This document shows, one piece after another, positions 57,751-64,000 of a stretch of 64,000 nt of DNA (its first letter is position 1; each line of letters opens with the position of its first letter). This DNA comes from Pelagibius litoralis (GTDB lineage Bacteria; Pseudomonadota; Alphaproteobacteria; Kiloniellales; DSM-21159). Under the pieces are notes generated by a model. It saw only the letters and a list, made by a program, of their open reading frames with translations, was not told where the DNA came from and made no database searches. The position numbers and the translations under genes are program-made. Location: assembly GCA_029287455.1 (NCBI GenBank), contig JARFRB010000116.1, forward strand, positions 31,118 through 95,117, in the 5' to 3' direction.

Positions 57751-58823
57751 GTTTGGAAGAAAATCTCAGCCGGGTGAAATCCCGGCACGAGGAGTTGCGG
57801 GCCTTGGTTACCGATCACGGCGATCCGGGATCGGCTGAGTATACCCGCATGCTAAAGGAGTACGCGGACCTGACGCCCGTCGTGGAGGCGATCGAAGGCC
57901 TTTGGGCGGCTCGCCGTGAACTCGCCGACCTCGAGGCCCTGCGTGGCGACGAGACCGCGGAGGCGGAGATGCGCGCTCTGGCGGAACAGGAATACTACGA
58001 CCTGCGCGAACGCCTGCCGGAGATGGAACGGGCCGTTCTTCTGTTGATGCTCCCCAAGGACGAAGCGGACTCGCGCAACGCGATCCTGGAGGTGCGCGCG
58101 GGAACGGGCGGGGAGGAAGCAGCTCTCTTCGCCGCGGAACTGTTCCGCATGTACCAGCGTTACGCCGAAGCTCACGGCTGGCGTTTCGAGGTGATCGACT
58201 ACGGCGACACCGGCATCGGAGGCGTGAAGGAAGCAAGCGCCGTGATCTCCGGCAAGGACGTGTTCCGCCGCCTCAAGTTCGAGTCCGGCGTGCATAGGGT
58301 GCAGCGCGTACCGGTGACCGAGTCCGGGGGGCGGATCCACACCTCCGCTGCCACCGTGGCCGTGCTGCCCGAGGCGCAGGAGGTTGACATCGAGGTTGAC
58401 GAGAAGGACCTGCGCATCGACACCTACCGCTCTCAAGGTGCCGGTGGCCAGCACGTCAACACCACCGATTCCGCCGTGCGCATCACCCACCTGCCGACGG
58501 GCGTGGTGGTGCAGTGCCAGGACGAGAAATCCCAGCACAAGAATAAAGCGAAGGCCATGAAGGTGTTGCGCGCGCGGCTGTTCGACCACGAGCGCCAGCG
58601 CCAGGAGGCCGAACTCGCCGCGGACCGGAAGAGCCAGGTCGGCAGCGGCGACCGTTCCGAGCGCATCCGTACTTACAACTTCCCGCAAGGCCGCCTCACC
58701 GATCATCGTATCAATCTCACGCTCTACAAGCTCGACAAGGTCATGACAGGCGAAGCCATGGATGAAGTCATCGACGCGCTTATCGCCGAGGATGAGTCGG
58801 CCCGGCTAGCGTCCATGCAATGA
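57747..58823 (+). CDS. prfA: Peptide chain release factor 1
   Basis: Class I release factor reading UAA and UAG. Seen: the codon-reading tripeptide region [20 protein letters not shown] (PxT, RF1 type, not SPF of RF2), the peptidyl-hydrolysis motif [16 protein letters not shown] with GGQ at 233-235, and the N-terminal helical coiled region. 358 residues. Its GTG start overlaps the hemA stop (GTGA, 57747-57750) and its stop overlaps prmC, indicating translational coupling. Confidence 0.97.
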   Translation: MSLEENLSRVKSRHEELRALVTDHGDPGSAEYTRMLKEYADLTPVVEAIEGLWAARRELADLEALRGDETAEAEMRALAEQEYYDLRERLPEMERAVLLLMLPKDEADSRNAILEVRAGTGGEEAALFAAELFRMYQRYAEAHGWRFEVIDYGDTGIGGVKEASAVISGKDVFRRLKFESGVHRVQRVPVTESGGRIHTSAATVAVLPEAQEVDIEVDEKDLRIDTYRSQGAGGQHVNTTDSAVRITHLPTGVVVQCQDEKSQHKNKAKAMKVLRARLFDHERQRQEAELAADRKSQVGSGDRSERIRTYNFPQGRLTDHRINLTLYKLDKVMTGEAMDEVIDALIAEDESARLASMQ

Positions 58824-59692
58824 CCCTGGAAAGTGCCCCGGCCTGGACTTTCGGAGACTCCTTGGCCCAGGCCACTCGAACCTTGGCCGAGGCGGGCGTA
58901 CCACAGCCCCGGCGCGATGCGCGCCTGCTTCTCGCGAAAGCCGCGGGCGTCGAACCGGCACAGGTGACGGCCTATCCGGAAACGCCCTTGCCGGCCGATA
59001 GGCGCGAGACCTTTCTGCACCTGCTCGGCCGCCGCCAAGCCCGCGAACCTGTCGCGCGGATTCTGGGCGAGCGGGAGTTCTGGTCCCTGCCTATCAAGAT
59101 CACGCCCGCGGTTCTGGACCCCCGCCCCGATAGCGAGACGCTGGTCGAAGCGCTTTTGGTCCGCCTTGGCGATCGGGAGAAGCCGCTTGATGTCCTCGAC
59201 CTTGGCACCGGCAGCGGGTGTTTGCTTCTGGCGCTTCTGAGCGAGCTGCCGCACGCGCGGGGGCTTGGCGTCGATGTCGATCCAGAGGCGCTGGAGGTTG
59301 CCCGGGATAACGCCTCGGCCTTGGAATTAAGCGGCCGGGCAAGCTTTCGCCTCGGGGATTGGGCGAGCGGATTGATTGGTCGATTCGATGCCGTCCTGTG
59401 CAATCCGCCGTACATAGCGAGCGGCGTGCTGCCGGCCTTGGACCCGGAGGTGGCCCTCTACGATCCTCGGCTGGCCCTCGATGGTGGGCATGATGGTCTG
59501 GATGCCTATCGCCTTCTGGTCCCCCAAATAGGGGGCATCCTGTCGACGGAAGGCTGGTTGGGCTTGGAGATCGGCTGGGATCAAGCCGACCCGGTTCGCG
59601 GGCTTTTGCTGGCGTCGGGCTTCGAGCGGGTGGAGGGCGTGGCCGATTTGGCCGGCAGGCCGCGCTGTCTGCTGGCGAGGGGCATGGCTTGA
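58820..59692 (+). CDS. prmC: Release factor glutamine methyltransferase
   Basis: Methylates the Gln of the GGQ motif in release factors, using SAM. Seen: N-terminal helical domain, [31 protein letters not shown] (release-factor binding region), SAM motif [15 protein letters not shown], and catalytic NPPY at 195-198. 290 residues. Start ATG overlaps the prfA stop by 4 bp, as is common for this pair. Confidence 0.97.
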   Translation: MTLESAPAWTFGDSLAQATRTLAEAGVPQPRRDARLLLAKAAGVEPAQVTAYPETPLPADRRETFLHLLGRRQAREPVARILGEREFWSLPIKITPAVLDPRPDSETLVEALLVRLGDREKPLDVLDLGTGSGCLLLALLSELPHARGLGVDVDPEALEVARDNASALELSGRASFRLGDWASGLIGRFDAVLCNPPYIASGVLPALDPEVALYDPRLALDGGHDGLDAYRLLVPQIGGILSTEGWLGLEIGWDQADPVRGLLLASGFERVEGVADLAGRPRCLLARGMA

Positions 59693-59987
59693 GGGCATGG
59701 AAGCCCCGCGCGGGCCGGTTTTCACCGGCGGGGGCCTAACACCGTGGTGGGTATGGCAAAAAAAGTGTTGGAATGCCGGTCGCGTACCGCTAGCTTGGTC
59801 GCGCCAGGTCATATGGCTCCCGCGTCCGGGGTAGGGTTGGGACGCTTTGCGGGAAACCCTGGAGACAGTCGAAAGACACTTCTCGAAATGCGCGACCGTT
59901 TTGCCGCGTAAGCAGGGGTTGAAGCCGTGAGAGACCCGGCATGGCAAAAGCCAAAAAACTGATTCCCGTTCATAACGCAACGGACCG
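59693..59987. other. 295-bp gap between prmC and the DUF4167 gene
   Basis: Contains a terminator-like stem GCCGGT/ACCGGC at 59714-59729 with no T-run. The rest (about 59760-59987) has no supported ORF. Several short GC-rich helices are possible but I recognise no RNA family. Promoter for the DUF4167 gene is expected here. Confidence 0.5.
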
Positions 59988-60860
59988 ATGAGACAAGGCA
60001 ACAATCCACGGCGAGGCCGCGGCCGTTCTGGACGCCGCCCGAATGTGCCGAACAGGGCACAAAACTTCGATAGCAATGGGCCGGAAGGCCGTATTCGTGG
60101 CAATGCGACGCAGGTGTACGAGAAATACTCGGGCCTTGCGCGCGACGCGGAAGCGGCTGGCGACCGGGTGCTAATGCAGGCATTCCTGCAGTTCGCGGAG
60201 CATTATTTCCGCGTTATGAACGATAGCACCGATCCCGAACCCTTGCGCGCGCAGTTCGACCGGCGAGAGCCGGCGGCTGCTCAACCGGCCGAAGGCGGCG
60301 AAGCGCCCGAAGGCGATGGCGACGAGTCCGGCGAGGAGAACGGCCTGGAATCGCGCGACCAGCGGCCGGATCCCAGGGGTCAGCGGGCCAGAAATGGTAA
60401 TGGCCGCGACCGGGGTCCGCGTGCGCAGCGAGAGCGCTTGGAACAGCCGCGCGAAAGCGAGGAGGCTGCCTACAATCACCATCCAGCCGAACAGCGAAGT
60501 CCCCGGGACGACTCAGGGGAGTTGGCGGGCAAGGAGGTGCAGCCTCAAGCCCAAGACAACGGTTCCGAAGGCAGCGGTTCCGAAGGCAGTAGTTCCGAAG
60601 GCAGTAGTTCCGAAGTTGGCGGTTCCGAGGACGAGGGCCTGCGGAAAATGCTCGCGGACCGGCCGCGGCGGGGCCGTCCGCCTCGGCGCGTCCCCGTAAA
60701 CGGGGCTGGTGAAGAGCCGGCCGAGGACGCTTCACGGGGCAACGGGCCAGACAGTTCGGCGGATGGCGGCGAGCGCCCTGCGCGTCCCAAGATCCACCAG
60801 CGCACCCGAAAGACGAAGGCATCGGTGGAAGTTGACGACGAAGGCCTCGATCAAGTTTGA
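59988..60860 (+). CDS. DUF4167 domain-containing RNA-binding-like protein
   Basis: Conserved alphaproteobacterial protein of unknown function. Seen: a very basic start (MRQGNNPRRGRGRSGRRPNVPNRAQ), then the DUF4167 core GPEGRIRGNATQVYEKYSGLARDAEAAGDRVLMQAFLQFAEHYFRV (residues about 30-77). A long disordered tail rich in Arg, Gly, Glu, Ser and Pro follows. Includes a 15-bp tandem repeat coding for SEGSS-type repeats. 290 residues. RNA binding is inferred from composition only. Position after prmC and near clpB is conserved in the class. Confidence 0.85.
   Translation: MRQGNNPRRGRGRSGRRPNVPNRAQNFDSNGPEGRIRGNATQVYEKYSGLARDAEAAGDRVLMQAFLQFAEHYFRVMNDSTDPEPLRAQFDRREPAAAQPAEGGEAPEGDGDESGEENGLESRDQRPDPRGQRARNGNGRDRGPRAQRERLEQPRESEEAAYNHHPAEQRSPRDDSGELAGKEVQPQAQDNGSEGSGSEGSSSEGSSSEVGGSEDEGLRKMLADRPRRGRPPRRVPVNGAGEEPAEDASRGNGPDSSADGGERPARPKIHQRTRKTKASVEVDDEGLDQV
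60561..60629 (+). repeat. 15-bp tandem repeats inside the DUF4167 gene
   Basis: Four units of 15 bp plus a partial one, built on GGTTCCGAAGGCAGC with small changes, code for Gly/Ser-Ser-Glu-Gly-Ser repeats in the disordered tail. Copy number is likely to vary by slippage without frame loss. Confidence 0.8.
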
Positions 60861-60897
60861 CCGGCGGGACCAGGGTTGAGCGCGGGTTGGCGGTGGA

Positions 60898-61665
60898 TTA
60901 GCGATCTAGCCGTTCGACCGGATCGCCGCAAGCGATGCTGCCCGTGCCGCGAGGCAAAAGATAAACGCCGAAATTTTCATGCCCATAACCGCGCACTAGG
61001 GTGCGCGGCAGGTTCATATCCCGCTCTCCGGTCTCTGGATTGACATTCGTGGCAGCGCAGCGCGGCGTTTCCTCCACCACGTCGAAGGCCTGGCCGCCGA
61101 TCGAAAGCCTTTGCCCGACCCAATAGCGCTCGGTCCAGGCCGGCAACCCTTCGATCCATAGATTGGCCCGGAAGCGTTTTGGGTCCACCTCCTCGCGGGT
61201 CACGCGCGTCAGGTCGGCGACGCTTGCGAGATTGATCAGGGAGATGAAGCCTTCCGGCGCGTCGGCGAAATGGTGAGTGGCCTTAGCTTCGACCAGCTTC
61301 GGCACCCCACGCCCGGTGGGGCCGATGAAGCCGGAGAGGAACTGCTCGACAAGCATCCGGCCGGTGGGTTCGGTAATCTTCCCACGTGCCAACTGCCGGC
61401 CCTGTCGCTCGATGGTCAGAACTTCGCTCTCGTCGTCGAAGCGGGTGGTGAGGAGCGCGAGCTTCTCGTCCTTCTTCAACATGAGGAAGTTGGAGGGCGC
61501 CAGATACTCCGGGCTAGAAAGATCAAAACGCACCGAACCGTGGGCGAGCGCGAAACGGCGGTCGTTCGCCAGGGGCTGTCCAGGTGCCAGCTGCGCGGTC
61601 GATAGGGGTTCCGCCGAAAGCCCCTTTACGGGGTAGCGGAAGATACTTTGAAGCGTGCCGGGCAT
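60898..61665 (-). CDS. MOSC domain-containing protein
   Basis: MOSC beta-barrel protein of the family that includes the C-terminal domain of Moco sulfurases and YiiM-type N-hydroxylated-base reductases. Seen: N-terminal beta-barrel SIFRYPVKGLSAEPL, then a MOSC domain with FRANLWIEGLPAWTERYWVGQRLSIGG and the conserved Cys in CAATNVNPETGERD. 255 residues from ATG 61665. The MOSC cysteine is the sulfur-transfer residue in relatives. No molybdenum cofactor genes are nearby. Confidence 0.9.
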   Translation of the reverse strand: MPGTLQSIFRYPVKGLSAEPLSTAQLAPGQPLANDRRFALAHGSVRFDLSSPEYLAPSNFLMLKKDEKLALLTTRFDDESEVLTIERQGRQLARGKITEPTGRMLVEQFLSGFIGPTGRGVPKLVEAKATHHFADAPEGFISLINLASVADLTRVTREEVDPKRFRANLWIEGLPAWTERYWVGQRLSIGGQAFDVVEETPRCAATNVNPETGERDMNLPRTLVRGYGHENFGVYLLPRGTGSIACGDPVERLDR

Positions 61666-61788
61666 TTGATCTGACTGGGGAGGTGGAACAGGATCCTCAC
61701 CTAAGCGGAAGCGGGTAAGAGCTGTCAACGCCGTGGCGCGGGTCGCCCGGATCCTCCAACCTCCTGCTGCCGAACCTTGGGGCCGCCG

Positions 61789-62646
61789 TTATCCCTCGGG
61801 CAAACGCCGGTAAGCGGCTGTGTCGTTCAAGCGCCAGTCGTAGCTATCGCTTGCGATGGAGTTGATGTTTGCGAGCCGCTCGGCGAGCCGCGGATTGGCG
61901 TAGCGCCGCAGGTGATCCAGGACCCCCTTCTCGCCAAAGCCGAAATCCCGCTCGTACCAGGCGTAGATGCTCGAAACCCTGAGACCGCGAAATCCGAACG
62001 AGAGGGACTCCGGATGATTGACGAAGCGTCTCGCGGCCTCCTCAAGCTGGCTCTCGAGGGTATCCGCGGTCATGGCGCGCAGCGGCAGGGCGAGCGCGCC
62101 CCTGGCACCGCTATTGAGCACGTAGTGGATTCGCGGGTCCCGCCACCGAGGCCTTAGGATTCGGTGCTCGATATCGTCGAGCGAAAGTGGCACGTCCTCT
62201 ACGACCGTCAGCTTTCGGCCCCAGGGCCCGACCTGGAGAATACCCGGCGAAATATCAATGTCGCGGATCGAGGAAACGGGGTAATGCTGAAGGATGACAT
62301 CCACGATCAATGCGTTGAACAGATTGATCCAGAAGGCTTTCTGTTGCTCTGGATTGTATTGGCTGATCGGTGCGTCACTGAGTCTTTCAATGTAGCGGCG
62401 CAGGTCGTCGCGGTCGTCGTCGCTAACCGCCCCATAGTCGACGAGGGTGGTGTTTTCGCGCACGACCTTAAAATACCGCGATATGAAAAGGTCCCACGGC
62501 GCGTGGTCGATCCGCGCGAGGGATTCGCTATCGGTTTCGGACCAGCGCGGCCAGTATCTCTTGTTTGGGGCCGCGGAAGTTGAAGCGGGAAGCGCGAGAC
62601 CAAAGGCGGCAAGACCCGCAGCGGCTAAGAACTCACGCCTTTGCAT
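61789..62646 (-). CDS. DUF547 domain-containing protein, exported
   Basis: Protein of unknown function with a Tat-like start (MQRREFLAAAGLAAFGLALP, twin Arg at 3-4) and probable cleavage after STSA. The DUF547 core follows: VDYGAVSDDDRDDLRRYIE, QQKAFWINLFNALIVDVIL, HYVLNSGARGALALP and PESLSFGFRGLRVSSIYAWYERDFG. 285 residues from ATG 62646. Residues His and Cys of the transglutaminase-like fold proposed for this family are not clear (a Ser replaces Cys at NSGARG). Confidence 0.87.
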   Translation of the reverse strand: MQRREFLAAAGLAAFGLALPASTSAAPNKRYWPRWSETDSESLARIDHAPWDLFISRYFKVVRENTTLVDYGAVSDDDRDDLRRYIERLSDAPISQYNPEQQKAFWINLFNALIVDVILQHYPVSSIRDIDISPGILQVGPWGRKLTVVEDVPLSLDDIEHRILRPRWRDPRIHYVLNSGARGALALPLRAMTADTLESQLEEAARRFVNHPESLSFGFRGLRVSSIYAWYERDFGFGEKGVLDHLRRYANPRLAERLANINSIASDSYDWRLNDTAAYRRLPEG

Positions 62647-62946
62647 GGTGAAACTCCTTCCTGGCGGACATGTCGTTCTCTTCTCCACAAAGGATGGGCC
62701 GCAGGCACCTCACGCCCAAAACACAAGCCCGTGAACACACTGGTATGTGAATTCTTTCTGGTGCGGTCGAAAATAGCGCGAATGCCTCTTGTGTCTTTTT
62801 TGCAACAGCACCACATAGGCAGAAGCGGGTAACCCAAATCGAATCGAAATTCGGCCGCGCGCGAACATACTTCGGCGTGGTCTTTCTAACCATGGCATCG
62901 CCGTACACGGGCTTGATGGAGCCGTAGCCGGGGAGGGCAAGAAGAC
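62647..62946. other. 300-bp gap between DUF547 and clpB, promoter region of both
   Basis: Divergent promoter region. It holds a candidate heat-shock promoter (62788-62818) for clpB. No further gene is seen; the two long minus-strand frames across it have no family resemblance. Confidence 0.6.
62788..62818 (+). promoter_or_regulatory. Candidate sigma-32 (RpoH) promoter of clpB
   Basis: CTTGTGT (62788-62794), 16-nt spacer, then CCACATAG (62811-62818), against the RpoH consensus CTTGAAA - 13 to 17 nt - CCCCATNT. The -35 CTTG is exact and the -10 keeps the CC and CAT. The 5' leader to ATG 62947 would be about 120 nt. Confidence 0.4.
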
Positions 62947-64000
62947 GATGGAATTCGAGAAATACACAGAGCGGTCGCGCGGATTCGTTCAGGCTGCACA
63001 GGCCTTGGCGCTGCGGCAAGGAAACCAGAGGCTCACGCCGGAGCATTTGCTCAAGATCCTTCTGGATGACAAGGAAGGTTTGGCCGCGAACCTGATTCGT
63101 GCGGCTGGCGGTGATCCCGCCAGGGCGCTGGCCGGCGTTGATGCCGAACTGGACAAGCTGCCCCGCGTCGAGGGCGCTGGCGCCGGTCAGGTGTTCGTGT
63201 CGCCGGAACTCGCGCGCGTTTTCGAGCAAGCGGAAAAACTCGCGGAGAAAGCGGGCGATTCCTTTGTCACCGCGGAGCGCCTGCTGCTTGCGTTGACGAT
63301 GGCGTCGGGAACGCCCGCCGCAAAGATCCTGGGTGATGCGGGCGTGACGGCGCAGGGCCTCAACGCCGCCATCGAACAGATTCGCAAAGGCCGCACCGCC
63401 GATAGCGCCTCGGCGGAGGATAGCTACGATGCCTTGAAGAAGTACGCGCGCGATCTCACCGAAGCGGCGCGCGAGGGCAAGTTAGACCCGGTGATTGGGC
63501 GCGACGAAGAGATTCGCCGCACCATCCAGGTGCTGTCCCGCCGGACCAAGAACAACCCGGTGCTGATTGGCGAACCGGGCGTGGGCAAGACCGCGATCGT
63601 CGAGGGCCTGGCTTTGCGCGTCGTCAACGGCGACGTGCCGGAAACCCTGAAGCGCCGCAAACTCCTTTCTCTCGACCTTGGCGCCATGGTGGCCGGGGCG
63701 AAGTTTCGCGGGGAGTTCGAGGAGCGCCTGAAGGCGGTCCTGCAGGAAATTGCTTCTGCCGAGGGCGAGATCATCGTTTTTATCGACGAACTCCACACTT
63801 TGGTGGGCGCCGGCAAGGCCGAAGGTGCCATGGACGCCTCCAACATGCTCAAGCCCGCTCTGGCGCGTGGCGAGTTGCATTGCGTTGGGGCCACCACCCT
63901 CGACGAATACCGCAAGCATATCGAAAAGGACGCGGCCCTGGCGCGGCGCTTCCAGCCGGTCTTCATCCCTGAGCCAACGGTCGAGGACACGATCTCGATC
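62947..64000 (+). CDS. clpB: Chaperone ClpB, 5' part (continues past the window)
   Basis: AAA+ disaggregase acting with DnaK to rescue aggregated proteins. Seen: N-terminal double-Clp domain ([26 protein letters not shown], residues 1-150) and the first AAA+ domain with [32 protein letters not shown] (Walker A), [33 protein letters not shown] (Walker B) and [19 protein letters not shown]. 351 residues visible of about 860. GAGGGCAAGAAG precedes ATG 62947. Confidence 0.97.

Noticed and set aside
62633..63229. 198-residue minus-strand frame between DUF547 and clpB
   Set aside because: Overlaps the clpB start and the DUF547 start, with no recognisable domain or Shine-Dalgarno sequence.

Overview
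The window is a GC-rich stretch of chromosome carrying about 54 protein genes, one structural RNA and almost no non-coding DNA. Gene content and order point to an alphaproteobacterium of Rhodospirillales/Kiloniellales type. Evidence includes a RegA/RegB redox two-component pair, a hisS-prfA-prmC-DUF4167-clpB neighbourhood, ffs-dnaX-ybaB-recR, a membrane-anchored cytochrome c of the c552/CycM kind, YejABEF, an NnrU protein and a BTLCP (LapG-type) cysteine protease. The lineage is inferred from context; no rRNA gene is present. I see no phage, IS element, CRISPR array, tRNA or integration site, so this is core chromosome with small accessory patches.

Region by region. 1-2.2 kb: start of an unidentified minus-strand gene, a UDP-glucuronate decarboxylase and a PP2A-like phosphatase. 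2.2-5.5 kb: a 500-bp gap with four successive inverted repeats, then a periplasmic BTLCP protease and regB-regA. 5.5-11 kb: small housekeeping and stress genes (an unknown membrane-associated protein, NnrU, HNH endonuclease, peroxiredoxin-like protein, carboxylesterase, AlkA-type glycosylase, GluQ-RS). 11-16 kb: an active/inactive pair of M16 peptidases and mutL. 16-27 kb: a catabolic block. On the minus strand SMP-30 lactonase, uronate dehydrogenase and a 2-oxoglutarate-semialdehyde dehydrogenase sit upstream of an MttB-like methyltransferase and a dimethylglycine dehydrogenase-like flavoprotein. Divergently, an arabonate-type IlvD/Edd dehydratase is followed by an acyl-CoA dehydrogenase. 27-32 kb: two GSTs, a deaminase, a TAXI binding protein, a leucyl aminopeptidase and a GhrA-type reductase. 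32-38 kb: the yejABEF oligopeptide ABC transporter. 38-43 kb: hisN-like phosphatase, a double-haem cytochrome c, kdsB, pheA and nudC. 43-46 kb: SRP RNA with promoter and terminator, then dnaX-ybaB-recR. 46-54 kb: DUF4139 protein, ubiG, lysC, ptsP, a RodZ-like protein. 54-64 kb: ispG, hisS, hemA, prfA, prmC, DUF4167, MOSC and DUF547 proteins, and the 5' part of clpB.

How the genes work together. The sugar-acid block would carry uronates or aldonates by lactone opening, dehydration and oxidation to 2-oxoglutarate, although one dehydratase/aldolase step is not in the window. The MttB-like and DMGDH-like pair suggests use of methylated amines as a carbon or one-carbon source. The ispG-hisS-hemA-prfA-prmC run is tightly packed (GTGA and ATGA overlaps) and couples translation with tetrapyrrole synthesis. 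The most unexpected gene is hemA: it encodes a glutamyl-tRNA reductase (C5 pathway) sitting where alphaproteobacteria usually have none. Other points for a second look are the four-hairpin array before the BTLCP protease, a family of inverted repeats mostly placed between convergent genes, a tandem-duplicated cytochrome c, and several TTG starts supported by Shine-Dalgarno sequences.
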